From Photobacterium sp. TLY01 (GTDB lineage: Bacteria; Pseudomonadota; Gammaproteobacteria; Enterobacterales; Vibrionaceae): DNA of 64,000 bases. Below are positions 17,106 to 26,714 of the stretch, piece after piece. Position numbers and translations under genes: made by a program. The stretch covers positions 2,370,601 to 2,434,600 of the forward strand of contig NZ_CP090364.1 in NCBI RefSeq assembly GCF_021432065.1, read 5' to 3'. Numbering within the stretch: the first letter of the stretch is position 1; every line of letters starts with the position of its first letter. The notes under the pieces were generated by a model. It saw only the letters and a list, made by a program, of their open reading frames with translations. It was not told the origin of the DNA and made no database searches.

Positions 17106-19229
17106 TTACTTTCGCTTAATTAAATTTGTTATCGCACAATTGAATTCTTTATCATTGGGCCATAACTTCAATAAAGTTTTAGATGAGCTTTTCAATTTAT
17201 CAAAATCATCATCCAAGAGCTTATCAAATGACTTGTACATTGACTCGACATTATTAGGTTCAAATAGAAAACCATTAACACCTTCAACAATCATCTCTTT
17301 GGCTCCAAACAATGCCGTTGACATTAAAATCAAATTATGGGACGACGCTTCGAGTAAAGTTATTGGAAAGGACTCCATATTAGAAAACGAAATGAAAATA
17401 TCAGCTTTTTCGTAGTACGGACTTACTTCCGGAGTTTCATCTATTATTTTTAATTTCGAAAACAAATATGTTCTACTTTCTAAAGCCGACTTGATTTCGT
17501 TCGCGTATTGGTCATTACGTGCTCCAACAAGGGTAAATGTTGCTGGTATTTCTTTCTTTTCGAAATAATCTAAAGCATCAAAAACCATCTTCTGGTTTTT
17601 ACGTTCACAGACCGAACCCACTGTTACAAAATTATAACCCTGTGTCTTAATTTTATTTTGAGTGAGGTCTTGCTCTACAAAATAATTATATAAAATCGTC
17701 CAATTTGAATCATTTAGCAAATATCGGTATACATTCACAGTATAACGTGAAACAAAAACATTAAAATTATTCTTAATCGACAAAGCGGACTGATCTACCC
17801 AATACCCACCAAAATGACATAAATGATGATCAAATGACTCACTTTCATGGATGTAATTAATCTGTTTGCATTTCAGACCAGAGGTAACGGGATATAAAGC
17901 TGCGCTACAAATGACAGTATTTGCTATCACCAGTGATATATCATGTTGTTGCAACCACATGCTTACGGCCGCTCTGCGGTTGCTGTTGGTAAAATAGTCC
18001 CACCCACAAATATGTATATTATCTGCGAAGCTTTGATAATCTCGTAAACGTTCGCCACCTTCCAATGCAAGAATTGAAACATTGAAGCCACTATCACTCA
18101 ATACTTTGGCTGTATCATAAGCAATACGTGAAGCACCTTCAAGCTTCATGTTGTGGGTAAACACAACAACATTTTGATTTCTATAGTCAAATGTTGGGTG
18201 TTGATTTGCATACAGAAAATCACTGGATTCAGGATCAAGTATTAACTGAATTCGCTTTGGTATAACCTTCTGCGCATATTCACTGAATCTGTGACTTATT
18301 TCGACTTCCTCTTTTGGATTATCATTGCCGAGACCCGTCCCACGAGTTGCACCTTCGATATGTACAGCACTAATGTGATTCATTGATATAGTGTGTAAAC
18401 CTGACTCATTTAATCGATAGCCAAGGTCCACATCATTATAAGCAATTGCAAATTTTTCTTCATCAAAACCTTTCATTTTAAAAAATTGCTCTGCTCGAAG
18501 CATTAGACATGCTCCGGTGACAGCATCACATGTGAGCGGCATTTGATTAATGTCAGCATATTGAAGCCCACGACCATATAAACCAGGAAGCTTATTTCGG
18601 TGTATCCCACCGAAAATGCCTCCATTTTGTACAACATCAGATGGCCATTTTAAAACAGGAGCAACTGCACCAATTATATTAAACTCTATATATGCAGTAA
18701 GACGAATCAACTCATCTTTTGAGATAAGTAAATCATCATTAAAAAAGAGTAAGAATTTAGTTTTAGCATATTTTTTTGCAGCGGTATTACAGATTTCAGC
18801 AAAAGAAAAATTAACACCCTTTGGAAAGAAGTGTTCTATAATTTTCGGTTTGTTTTGAATATCAAGATTTTCTAAGATAATCGATTTTTCTTTTTCGAAA
18901 TCTGTGTTATTTAATGCAACAACAATGTTAAATTTATTTTCACCTAGTTTATTAAGCGCCGATACAACCAGTTCTCCAGATCTTGATGGTATAATAATTG
19001 TCACATCTTGATCAAGTGCCTTGTGCTTATCCTCAAATCGGGATAATACCTTCGAAACGAACTCATCATATTGGTAAAAATCAACTTCAGATGAATGATG
19101 CTTGATGTTCGAGCATTTTAAATAATTTTCTAACTCGATCACAACACTGTCGATTGATTGCATATCAAGGGTTGTTGATTTAAAGAAAGCACCAAAAATA
19201 TCATTCAGCTTTGTAATTTTATTTTTCAT
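17106..19229 (-). CDS. Two-domain glycosyltransferase, GT2 fused to GT4
   Basis: 707 residues from ATG 19229, which overlaps the upstream gene by 11 bases; an earlier TTG was rejected. The N-terminal half is a family-2 domain: VTIIIPSRSGELVVSAL, FLLFFNDDLLIS (metal-binding), TGACLMLRAEQFFKMKGFDE, and the acid motif AYNDVDLGYRLNESGL. The C-terminal half is a GT-B family-4 domain: VVFTHNMKLEGASRIAYD, FVTVGSVCERKNQKMVF, and the E-x7-E-like region in FISFSNMESFPITLLEASS. Such fusions add two successive residues to capsular or S-layer glycans. It lies between the HAD-domain gene and the Stf0 gene. It is notably AT-rich compared with the rml genes upstream. Confidence 0.87.
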   Translation of the reverse strand: MKNKITKLNDIFGAFFKSTTLDMQSIDSVVIELENYLKCSNIKHHSSEVDFYQYDEFVSKVLSRFEDKHKALDQDVTIIIPSRSGELVVSALNKLGENKFNIVVALNNTDFEKEKSIILENLDIQNKPKIIEHFFPKGVNFSFAEICNTAAKKYAKTKFLLFFNDDLLISKDELIRLTAYIEFNIIGAVAPVLKWPSDVVQNGGIFGGIHRNKLPGLYGRGLQYADINQMPLTCDAVTGACLMLRAEQFFKMKGFDEEKFAIAYNDVDLGYRLNESGLHTISMNHISAVHIEGATRGTGLGNDNPKEEVEISHRFSEYAQKVIPKRIQLILDPESSDFLYANQHPTFDYRNQNVVVFTHNMKLEGASRIAYDTAKVLSDSGFNVSILALEGGERLRDYQSFADNIHICGWDYFTNSNRRAAVSMWLQQHDISLVIANTVICSAALYPVTSGLKCKQINYIHESESFDHHLCHFGGYWVDQSALSIKNNFNVFVSRYTVNVYRYLLNDSNWTILYNYFVEQDLTQNKIKTQGYNFVTVGSVCERKNQKMVFDALDYFEKKEIPATFTLVGARNDQYANEIKSALESRTYLFSKLKIIDETPEVSPYYEKADIFISFSNMESFPITLLEASSHNLILMSTALFGAKEMIVEGVNGFLFEPNNVESMYKSFDKLLDDDFDKLKSSSKTLLKLWPNDKEFNCAITNLIKRK

Positions 19230-21564
19230 TAACTCGCTTCTCGTTAATAGACTCAACAACAGAGTTCAAACCAGATTGCCAACTAGATTTCATTGCATCC
19301 AGATCCGGTGAGATATAATATGATGTGGCATTTGCGAATGAGTCTTCATTTTCAACACCTACAAACATTTTACAAAATTCAAAATCTGGAATAGTTAGGT
19401 ATTCTAAAATATTATTAAATGACTTTTCTTCGATATTTAAATACTCGCCATTTTTCTCTTTATATTCCACGATGAAATCTACTACATCGTCTTGAATTCT
19501 ATTAACAATTCCCTTGATTCTTTCTTCGTTTTTGTTAACCTTCCGAATTAAACGCCCGGATTTTTCGAAATAATGTGCACTACCTATATTCTCATCACTA
19601 AATAATGCTTCCAAAATAGGAATAACCTGACCGTACTTTTCTAGTTCAATATTCTCATTGATTGCATCGTACTTATGTTTGAATACCATATTCGAAAATG
19701 TTGCAAAATAAACCCAGCTAACATCAGCGTTTGGAAGCAACTTTGTAAATGCTTTTGCACTTGTTCCACGATATCCAATATCAAATGCAATATATTTATT
19801 ATGATCTACTATATTATGAGAACTCAAATAGCTTTGATAAAGACCTCTCTGCTCTTGACAATATGGAATTATTTTTTCATAAAGTGCCGTTTTTAACGTC
19901 TCATTTTTATCAATCATTTCATCAGAAAGTTGAGATATTTTTCCTTCGACACTAAATCCTAATCGGTTTTTAATTTTTCTACCGATAGTTGTAGAGAAGC
20001 CATCCCGATTAAAGCATTCATCAATATCATTAAAATCTTCAATTATAGAAGCGAAATTTAAGCTTCGAGAGTTACTCAACTCAGGTATATTTACATCGTA
20101 TAGCGCATTGTAACTACGTTTTAACAGGTAGCCATCCCGTCCTAAGGTAAATATATTCGTACCTTCATCTAATGATTTAATGCTATGTAAATATTTTGTC
20201 AGAGATATCATCGAACTCGCAAGAATTGGAGCAATTATTGAATTTTTTTCGATAATACTCCTCTTGATTTCTTTCCTGATTAAAATATCAGAATTTACAA
20301 CTAAATCTATATATTTCCTTAGCTTAGTTTCATTAATTGTAGGAATTCTTATCGCTTGATCAAAATATTTACTTGCGTTTATATAGTCAGAGTAATAATT
20401 ATCACCAATCATATAAACATTCTGAAAGTTCCTTCTATCCAAAATCTCAAAAAAGTGGTCATAAAGCTCACTAGAATGCTTACACAATGAACTGTCACCA
20501 GAAACAGTCATTCTTTCAGAAAATCTATCTTTGAATATCGGTGGTAATATATTAAGCAATTCATTTTTTGTTAAATGGAAATCACTTATCAGATGAATCT
20601 CATGTCCATAAGCTTCTAGCTTATCCAAGAAATCAAACACTGATTGTCTAACTTTTATTGAATTTTTTTCTTCTTCTAATTCAAGAAGCATCAAATGTTC
20701 AGCAATCTCTTCAGAAAACTCAATTTCAGCGTAAATATCCTTGAGTAAATACTGCTTTGAGCCGAATTTACTTTTACAACGTGTTTCTGCTGCGATGCGT
20801 TTTGCACCAAACCCCCAATGCTTACTTTTTAATTCTACAATAGAAAAGATATCTTCTGGATTGAATACTTCACGATAGATCAACGTATCAAATATATCAA
20901 AGCAGAAAAGCGATTTCTCTTTGGTACAAGGTTCAAAATAAAAATTCAAGAAATATTCCAAATCCGATTCTTCAGCTTTGTCCCTCATGAACCCAATTAT
21001 AGATTCATTTTCTTCTAAACTATTTAGAAAATCATATCCATATTTGTTCTTGTACTTAAAAAATACAGAAGAAAAATGTCGATATCTACCTTCATTTATT
21101 CCGAAGTTAATGAAATGACTATAGGCTTCTTCGTTTGGAACTGTCTTTAAATCCGAATATGACTCTTTGTACACCTTTGAACAAAATAGGGTTTCATTCT
21201 TACAATAGCAATTATTTTCAGCACTACTGGGAAGTCTATATATTGAAGAAAAATCTTCAATTTTCTCATCAATTCGGCTACAAACTCGCCCCTCATTTTT
21301 CCCATAAACAATATAGTGATAGAATGGGTTCAATCCTGAATTTAAGACATCATCATTATTCTCTAAATAGTATTTAGTTGAAAAGTATTTAGATGGGTCA
21401 TACCTCAGAGAAACACCAGTTTCCAAATAATGATTAATTGGATCGATACGATTTTCAATACCATATTTTCTTCTATAAAAATCGGCATCAAATAAACCTG
21501 ATTCTTTTATAGTATTATATGCTTCTTTTTTATTTCTTATACTTCTAAAAAAACTAAATATCAT
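19219..21564 (-). CDS. HAD-superfamily protein with N-terminal glycan-cluster repeats
   Basis: 781 residues from ATG 21564, which forms an ATGA overlap with the rmlB stop; a GTG 18 bases upstream was rejected. Residues ~15-150 hold about three repeats of the kind ...FDADFYRRKYG...NHYLETG..., KYYLENNDDV...FYHYIVYGKNEGR and ...HFINFGINEGR. These repeats accompany many capsule glycosyltransferases. A HAD phosphatase-like domain follows: LFCFDIFDTLIYR (D-x-D-x-T nucleophile motif) near residue 220, HLISDFHLT (motif II Ser), and VYMIGDNYYSDYINA (acid motif IV). The last 300 residues include FTLGRDGYLLKR and YIAFDIGYRGTSAKAF, a conserved-looking region I cannot name. It could be a glycan phosphatase or a transferase accessory; function is unknown. 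Confidence 0.75.
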   Translation of the reverse strand: MIFSFFRSIRNKKEAYNTIKESGLFDADFYRRKYGIENRIDPINHYLETGVSLRYDPSKYFSTKYYLENNDDVLNSGLNPFYHYIVYGKNEGRVCSRIDEKIEDFSSIYRLPSSAENNCYCKNETLFCSKVYKESYSDLKTVPNEEAYSHFINFGINEGRYRHFSSVFFKYKNKYGYDFLNSLEENESIIGFMRDKAEESDLEYFLNFYFEPCTKEKSLFCFDIFDTLIYREVFNPEDIFSIVELKSKHWGFGAKRIAAETRCKSKFGSKQYLLKDIYAEIEFSEEIAEHLMLLELEEEKNSIKVRQSVFDFLDKLEAYGHEIHLISDFHLTKNELLNILPPIFKDRFSERMTVSGDSSLCKHSSELYDHFFEILDRRNFQNVYMIGDNYYSDYINASKYFDQAIRIPTINETKLRKYIDLVVNSDILIRKEIKRSIIEKNSIIAPILASSMISLTKYLHSIKSLDEGTNIFTLGRDGYLLKRSYNALYDVNIPELSNSRSLNFASIIEDFNDIDECFNRDGFSTTIGRKIKNRLGFSVEGKISQLSDEMIDKNETLKTALYEKIIPYCQEQRGLYQSYLSSHNIVDHNKYIAFDIGYRGTSAKAFTKLLPNADVSWVYFATFSNMVFKHKYDAINENIELEKYGQVIPILEALFSDENIGSAHYFEKSGRLIRKVNKNEERIKGIVNRIQDDVVDFIVEYKEKNGEYLNIEEKSFNNILEYLTIPDFEFCKMFVGVENEDSFANATSYYISPDLDAMKSSWQSGLNSVVESINEKRVNEK

Positions 21565-22646
21565 AGTAAAACTGTCCACCACTGATTATTATCCAAATAC
21601 CATTCAACCGTCTGGCGAATACCAGATTCAAAAGACTCAACGGGTTTATAACCTAATTCGTTATTGGTTTTTGTTGCATCTATTGCGTAGCGGCGATCGT
21701 GTCCTGCTCTATCGGTCACATAGGTAATCAGTGATTCAGATTTACCTTGAGCGGCTAACCTTGCTTGCGGGAATTTGGTCAGAAGTTCTGAATTGGCCTC
21801 GCTCGTGAAGTATTCATTCATTAGCTGACAAACGACTTTAACAATATCGATATTAGCCCATTCATTGTGGCCACCAATATTATAATTCTCACCAATACGG
21901 CCTTTTTCAAGCACTAAATCAATACCGCGGGCGTGATCTTCAACATACAGCCAGTCGCGAATTTGCTGGCCATCGCCATAAATAGGCAGTGGCTTATCAT
22001 GCAAAATATTGGTGATAATAAGCGGTATCAGTTTTTCGGGAAAGTGAAAAGGGCCGTAATTATTTGAACAGTTTGACGTCGTGACTTCCAAGCCATAGGT
22101 GTGGTGATAAGCTCTCACCAAGTGATCGGAAGCCGCTTTACTTGCTGAATAAGGCGAATTAGGTGCATAGGCCGTTTCTTCTGTAAAGGCAGGATCATGT
22201 GGCTTTAGTGTGCCGTACACTTCATCTGTGGAGACATGGTGAAAACGGTGCTTCAGCGGTGCTTCACCTCGTGATTTCGGCTCATCGATCCAGACTTTTT
22301 TGGCAGCCTTCAGTAAACTGTGTGTACCGATAATATTGGTTTCAATAAATGCATCTGGGCCAGTAATGGAACGGTCGACATGGCTTTCAGCCGCAAAATG
22401 GACGATGGTGTCGAGTTGATATTCCTTCAACAGGGTTTCAACCAAGTTTGTATCACAAATATTTCCGTGTACAAACACCAAATTCGGGTGCTCGGCTACA
22501 GAGGCAAGGTTGGCCTGATTACCGGCATACGTCAGTGCATCAAGAACAACCACTTTATCGTCAGTATGGTTAGCCAACCAATAGTGCACAAAATTGGCAC
22601 CAATAAAGCCGGCACCACCTGTCACTAAAATATTACTCGTTTTCAT
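21561..22646 (-). CDS. rmlB: dTDP-glucose 4,6-dehydratase (RmlB)
   Basis: 361 residues, the normal length. This short-chain dehydrogenase family enzyme converts dTDP-D-glucose to dTDP-4-keto-6-deoxy-D-glucose, step 2 of dTDP-L-rhamnose synthesis. The NAD-binding GGAGFIGANFV loop is at residue 10, HFAAESHVDRSI near 85, STDEVYGTL (Thr-Asp-Glu of the active site) near 137, and the catalytic YSASK in NSPYSASKAASDHLVRAY. NYGPFHFPEKLIPL and GDGQQIRDWLYVEDHA are also typical. It is the last of four rml genes in the order A-C-D-B and overlaps the HAD-domain gene by four bases. Confidence 0.97.
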   Translation of the reverse strand: MKTSNILVTGGAGFIGANFVHYWLANHTDDKVVVLDALTYAGNQANLASVAEHPNLVFVHGNICDTNLVETLLKEYQLDTIVHFAAESHVDRSITGPDAFIETNIIGTHSLLKAAKKVWIDEPKSRGEAPLKHRFHHVSTDEVYGTLKPHDPAFTEETAYAPNSPYSASKAASDHLVRAYHHTYGLEVTTSNCSNNYGPFHFPEKLIPLIITNILHDKPLPIYGDGQQIRDWLYVEDHARGIDLVLEKGRIGENYNIGGHNEWANIDIVKVVCQLMNEYFTSEANSELLTKFPQARLAAQGKSESLITYVTDRAGHDRRYAIDATKTNNELGYKPVESFESGIRQTVEWYLDNNQWWTVLL

Positions 22647-22673
22647 TCTTTTCTCTCATTTAAACTGAATATT

Positions 22674-23579
22674 TTAATTAATTGTTTTCATTTCTTCTAA
22701 CATGGTTGAAAGCTGTTGTCGCCAGTGCAGCGCCCGACCGCACGAGGCTGTTTCTGCTGCGGTTTTATCAATCACACTGAAGCTCGGACGTTTAGCGGGG
22801 GTAGGATAATGACTTGCTGGAATTGGAATTACCGGGATTGCCTTCGCTAACAGCCCCTTTTCAATAGCCAGCTCCTGGATAGCAATGGCAAAATCATACC
22901 AGGACGCCACTCCGGCATCAGTCCAATGAAGCAGGACTGGTTTTTCACTTCTGTAATCAGCACAGAATGAACTACCTGATTGTTCAACCAGACGCCAAAT
23001 CATCTCTGCCAACCCTTTGGCCCAGGTGGGTGTACCAACTTGATCCCACACTACACCGAGTTGTTCTTTTTCTTGCATCAAGCGAAGCATGGTTTTCACA
23101 AAATTATTGCCATGCACTGAATACACCCAGGCTGTGCGGATAATCGTTGCGTTACCACCTAAAATAGCCGCAATTTTTTCTTCGCCGGCCAGTTTAGAAG
23201 CACCATAAACACTTAAAGGATTAGTCTCGTCGTCAACCTGATAGGGTGTGGTTTTGCTGCCATCAAATACGAAATCCGTTGAGATATGGATCAGCTTTGT
23301 GCTCAGCTCTTGACAAACAATTGCCAGGTTTTCGCTCCCCAACGCATTGACCGCATAAGCTGCTTCTACATCGCTTTCTGCTTTATCAACCGCGGTATAG
23401 GCTGCCGCATTGATAATCAGATCGGGTTTTTCATTGCACAGGGTGTCCCGAACCGACTCGCGGTTTGTAATATCCAGTTGCTTTGAGCTGAAACTGACGA
23501 TATGCATCGTAGACGGGGCTGTGAGACTCAACTCAGTGGCCAGTTGCCCGCCGTGCCCGGTGATAATCACTTTTTTCAT
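22674..23579 (-). CDS. rmlD: dTDP-4-dehydrorhamnose reductase (RmlD)
   Basis: 301 residues. RmlD reduces dTDP-4-keto-L-rhamnose with NAD(P)H to dTDP-L-rhamnose, the last step of the pathway. Evidence: N-terminal ITGHGGQLATEL nucleotide-binding loop, NAAAYTAVDKAESD near residue 60, ISTDFVFDGSK near 102, catalytic YGASKLAGEEKI near 128, and the C-terminal ATRAKRPSFSVIDK-like segment (TPAKRPSFSVIDK). It lies 12 bases after rmlC and 27 bases before rmlB. Confidence 0.96.
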   Translation of the reverse strand: MKKVIITGHGGQLATELSLTAPSTMHIVSFSSKQLDITNRESVRDTLCNEKPDLIINAAAYTAVDKAESDVEAAYAVNALGSENLAIVCQELSTKLIHISTDFVFDGSKTTPYQVDDETNPLSVYGASKLAGEEKIAAILGGNATIIRTAWVYSVHGNNFVKTMLRLMQEKEQLGVVWDQVGTPTWAKGLAEMIWRLVEQSGSSFCADYRSEKPVLLHWTDAGVASWYDFAIAIQELAIEKGLLAKAIPVIPIPASHYPTPAKRPSFSVIDKTAAETASCGRALHWRQQLSTMLEEMKTIN

Positions 23580-23591
23580 TGCAGGTATACC

Positions 23592-24140
23592 TTATTCGAA
23601 CACAGGGGCTGCCAAGAACGCCAATCCGGCTTCGTCTTTTCCTGAAAGAGATGGCATACAATCAGGCAACAGAGGCCACTCGATATTCAAGGTAGGATCG
23701 TCCCACTTGATCGATATTTCCGCGCTTGGATTGTAAAAATCGGTGCACTTGTAGACGAATTCAGCAGTTTCACTGACAACATAAAACCCATGGGCGAACC
23801 CTTCCGGTACCCATAATTGCCGCTTGTTTTCTGCAGAAAGATACACCCCAACCCATTGACCAAAGGTCGGCGATTGTTTGCGCATATCAACAGCAACGTC
23901 AAACACTTCTCCCTGTGTCACCCGGACTAGTTTTCCTTGCGTATTCTCTGTTTGGTAGTGAAGGCCACGCAATATTCCTTTACCAGACTTGCTGTGGTTC
24001 TCCTGAACAAAGGTTCTAGGACAACAGTTTTCGTTGAACGTTGTTGTACGGAAGGTTTCCATAAAGAACCCACGTTCATCACCGAAAACTGTTGGTTCAA
24101 TAATTTTCACATCTGGGATCGCGGTTTCAATAAACTTCAT
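23592..24140 (-). CDS. rmlC: dTDP-4-dehydrorhamnose 3,5-epimerase (RmlC)
   Basis: 182 residues, the usual RmlC cupin size. It epimerises C3 and C5 of dTDP-4-keto-6-deoxyglucose. Typical segments: PTVFGDERGFFMETF, FVQENHSKSGKGILRGLHYQ (with the catalytic His), GEVFDVAVDMRKQSPTFG, WVPEGFAHGFYVVSE and FVYKCTDFY (active-site Tyr). It lies eight bases after rmlA and twelve before rmlD. Nothing unusual was seen. Confidence 0.96.
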   Translation of the reverse strand: MKFIETAIPDVKIIEPTVFGDERGFFMETFRTTTFNENCCPRTFVQENHSKSGKGILRGLHYQTENTQGKLVRVTQGEVFDVAVDMRKQSPTFGQWVGVYLSAENKRQLWVPEGFAHGFYVVSETAEFVYKCTDFYNPSAEISIKWDDPTLNIEWPLLPDCMPSLSGKDEAGLAFLAAPVFE

Positions 24141-24147
24141 ACAGGCC

Positions 24148-25062
24148 TCAGTGACTCGAATACACTTTGCTGTCCAGCAGATTTAACAAATACTGGCCAT
24201 AGCCAGATTTCTGTAAGGGAATGGCAATATCACGCAGGGTGGATTTATCGATATAGCCCATGCGATAAGCAATCTCTTCAGGACAACACACTTTGAGTCC
24301 CTGGCGTTTTTCAAGAGTTTCAATAAAATGTGCTGCTTGCAGTAAACTGTCGTGCGTACCGGTGTCTAACCAGGTGGTACCACGACCCATGATCTCGACA
24401 GTGAGTTCTTTCTCTCTGAGGTAAGCGTTGATCACATCAGTGATTTCAAGCTCTCCACGGGCAGAGGGTTTAACGTTTTTGGCATACTCGACAACTTTGT
24501 TGTCAAAGAAATATAAACCAGGGACAGCGTAATTCGACTTCGGGTTTTCCGGTTTTTCTTCTATCGATAAAGCTTGACGGTTGTCATCAAATTCAACCAC
24601 GCCATACGCCTTAGGATCAGCAACATGATAGCCAAATACAGTTGCACCTTCATCTTTTTGGCAGGCCCGGCGGAGTGAAAGGGAAAGGTCGTGACCATAA
24701 AAAAGATTATCCCCCAAAACTAACGCAACATTATTATCGCCAATGAACTCTTCACCCAGAATAAATGCTTGCGCCAGACCATCTGGTGAAGGCTGAACCA
24801 CATACGTAAACTTAACGCCCCAAAGCGCACCGTCACCCAATAGTTCCTGAAAACGAGGTAAGTCCTGTGGCGTTGCAATGATGAGCATGTCACGAATACC
24901 TGCCGCCATCAGGGTTGAGATCGGGTAGTAAATCATGGGCTTGTCGTAAACAGGCATTAGCTGCTTACTGACCACTTTTGTCAACGGGTGCAAGCGCGTA
25001 CCCGATCCCCCCGCCAAAATAATTCCCTTACGTTCAGTTTCAAATCTGTCAAGGTTTAACAT
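24148..25062 (-). CDS. rmlA: Glucose-1-phosphate thymidylyltransferase (RmlA)
   Basis: 304 residues. RmlA joins Glc-1-P and dTTP to make dTDP-glucose, the first and feedback-controlled step of dTDP-L-rhamnose synthesis. The start [16 protein letters not shown] is the nucleotidyltransferase G-G-x-G-T-R-L signature, followed by [57 protein letters not shown] and [18 protein letters not shown]. It opens the rmlACDB set and lies 23 bases after the KpsE-like gene, so export and rhamnose synthesis are in one unit. Confidence 0.97.
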   Translation of the reverse strand: MLNLDRFETERKGIILAGGSGTRLHPLTKVVSKQLMPVYDKPMIYYPISTLMAAGIRDMLIIATPQDLPRFQELLGDGALWGVKFTYVVQPSPDGLAQAFILGEEFIGDNNVALVLGDNLFYGHDLSLSLRRACQKDEGATVFGYHVADPKAYGVVEFDDNRQALSIEEKPENPKSNYAVPGLYFFDNKVVEYAKNVKPSARGELEITDVINAYLREKELTVEIMGRGTTWLDTGTHDSLLQAAHFIETLEKRQGLKVCCPEEIAYRMGYIDKSTLRDIAIPLQKSGYGQYLLNLLDSKVYSSH

Positions 25063-25085
25063 AGCCTTTCTCGTTGTTTACGTTA

Positions 25086-26711
25086 TTATTTAAGTTCATT
25101 GACGGTTGCAATGACGATTCGCCCAATCCCATACAGCAAGAGCAATAATGCGGTGAAAAGTGTAATATTATACGTTTTTCTTGGGTATTGGTTTTCATCC
25201 GGCAGTGTTGGACTTTCCACAACAACCAGATATTTCAATTGTCGGTAAGCTTCAATACGCGACTTCTCCAATGAAATTTTCGACGACGTATAAGCTTGTA
25301 AAGCCAGTTCGAGGCCAACTTTCAATTCTGCATACTTTGCCAGTATTTCGCCAACTGACAAATTGTTGGGTATGACTTGATCAATAGCCTGGCTTGCCGA
25401 TGCGGAAACGTCAGTATCCTTGTCATGGTGTGACAACCGTCCCCTTTCCTGCTTCAGCTGCAATTCAAGTGCCTGAATCTCATTCTTAGCCGCAATTACC
25501 TGTGGGGCCCGTGCATTCATAATCGATTCAAGGGCATTTAATAAAGAACGCTTTTCCGCGAGCTGAGCTTCTAATGTATAGGCGATTTGCTGTATTGCTA
25601 TGCCTTCAGCTTCTGGATCCAGCAAGTTGTTACGCTGTTGAAATTTTAATAATTCACGCTTGGCCATTGCCAATTTATTTTCAACACGAACATGTTCGCC
25701 TTGTATAAACGACAATTGAGACTCAGCAAGGTCGTGGCCTATCTTATTAATATACCATTCAGTACGATTAACAATTGCTTTAGTTAACTGCTGAGCATAT
25801 TCAGGTGTAAAGCCCTGTGCATTAACTTGTATAACAGAAGCTTTCTCATCAATATCAACCGTTACTTTATGCCGAAAGTAATCATAGAAGTCTTCTTTAG
25901 AATAATTATTGTCTAACCGTGAATAGAAATCGATATTTTCACTGAGAAAATGCGAGGAGAGCTTCAGCTCTTGATTCAGATAATCCAGCATATCTTCTGA
26001 ATATATGTATGCTCTCGCTAGCTCTAAGTCAGAAGATCCGGGAACTGATACCCCAAACCCGGAAAGCAGCGCCATAGATGCATCCATGGTTGCCATTGAA
26101 TCTGGCTGCTTGATGATCAATTTGGCTCGACTCTCAAAGCGTTCAGAAGCTATCACGATTTGATAAATAGCAAAGAGCATCACAGGTAAGATGACAATCC
26201 AAAACAGTGCTGAGTGCCTTACCCAGTCCACTAGGTTCGCTTTTGGATCGGATTGCTTTAACGCTGGTTCTCTCTCGGTTTGATGCTCCGATTGAATTCT
26301 GGGTACTTCGCGCTGGCTTTCACTTTTCTTAAGGTTTGAGACTCGCAGCAAAATTCTCTTCGCAAGCTCTGCATCTGTTTGCTGTAAATCTTCCGCTTTT
26401 TGAGTTAAAAAGGATGGATTTTCCCACTCAGCCTGACTCACTGTTTGGCGAATGGCGTGGAATCGCTTCTCTAAATTTTCTTTTTGTTGTGTTGCCGCTT
26501 TCGTCAGATTAGTAATCCGTAAACGGATTCGATTCGCTAAAAGCGGATCCTGGGCATCTAACTCGCTCGCTTTGGTTGCTAAAAAATGTATATCGCGCCA
26601 TTCTTTAACCGAGGTTTCTTTTCGAAGTGAATCAAACCGTTGTTCGACTTGTTGAGCCTCAGTAAGTGAAGCTCGTTTTTCACTCTTATTCGCTGTTATT
26701 TGATCGGACAT
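25086..26711 (-). CDS. Capsule export inner-membrane PCP protein (KpsE/CtrB-like) with duplicated N-terminus
   Basis: 541 residues, long for the family (about 380). A core of the KpsE/CtrB/BexC type begins near residue 165 with a first membrane helix (ALFWIVILPVMLFAIYQIVI), then a periplasmic domain with SRAKLIIKQPDS and extended coiled coil (about residues 310-420), and a last helix near 515 after ESPTLPDENQYPRKTY. These proteins couple the ABC exporter to the outer-membrane channel. The ~160-residue cytoplasmic N-terminus contains two similar copies of a ~55-residue unit: VEQRFDSLRKETSVKEW... and LEKRFHAIRQTVSQAEW..., each ending RIxLRxxNLxK. The gene follows kpsT by three bases and precedes rmlA. 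Confidence 0.87.
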   Translation of the reverse strand: MSDQITANKSEKRASLTEAQQVEQRFDSLRKETSVKEWRDIHFLATKASELDAQDPLLANRIRLRITNLTKAATQQKENLEKRFHAIRQTVSQAEWENPSFLTQKAEDLQQTDAELAKRILLRVSNLKKSESQREVPRIQSEHQTEREPALKQSDPKANLVDWVRHSALFWIVILPVMLFAIYQIVIASERFESRAKLIIKQPDSMATMDASMALLSGFGVSVPGSSDLELARAYIYSEDMLDYLNQELKLSSHFLSENIDFYSRLDNNYSKEDFYDYFRHKVTVDIDEKASVIQVNAQGFTPEYAQQLTKAIVNRTEWYINKIGHDLAESQLSFIQGEHVRVENKLAMAKRELLKFQQRNNLLDPEAEGIAIQQIAYTLEAQLAEKRSLLNALESIMNARAPQVIAAKNEIQALELQLKQERGRLSHHDKDTDVSASASQAIDQVIPNNLSVGEILAKYAELKVGLELALQAYTSSKISLEKSRIEAYRQLKYLVVVESPTLPDENQYPRKTYNITLFTALLLLLYGIGRIVIATVNELK

Positions 26712-26714
26712 AAA

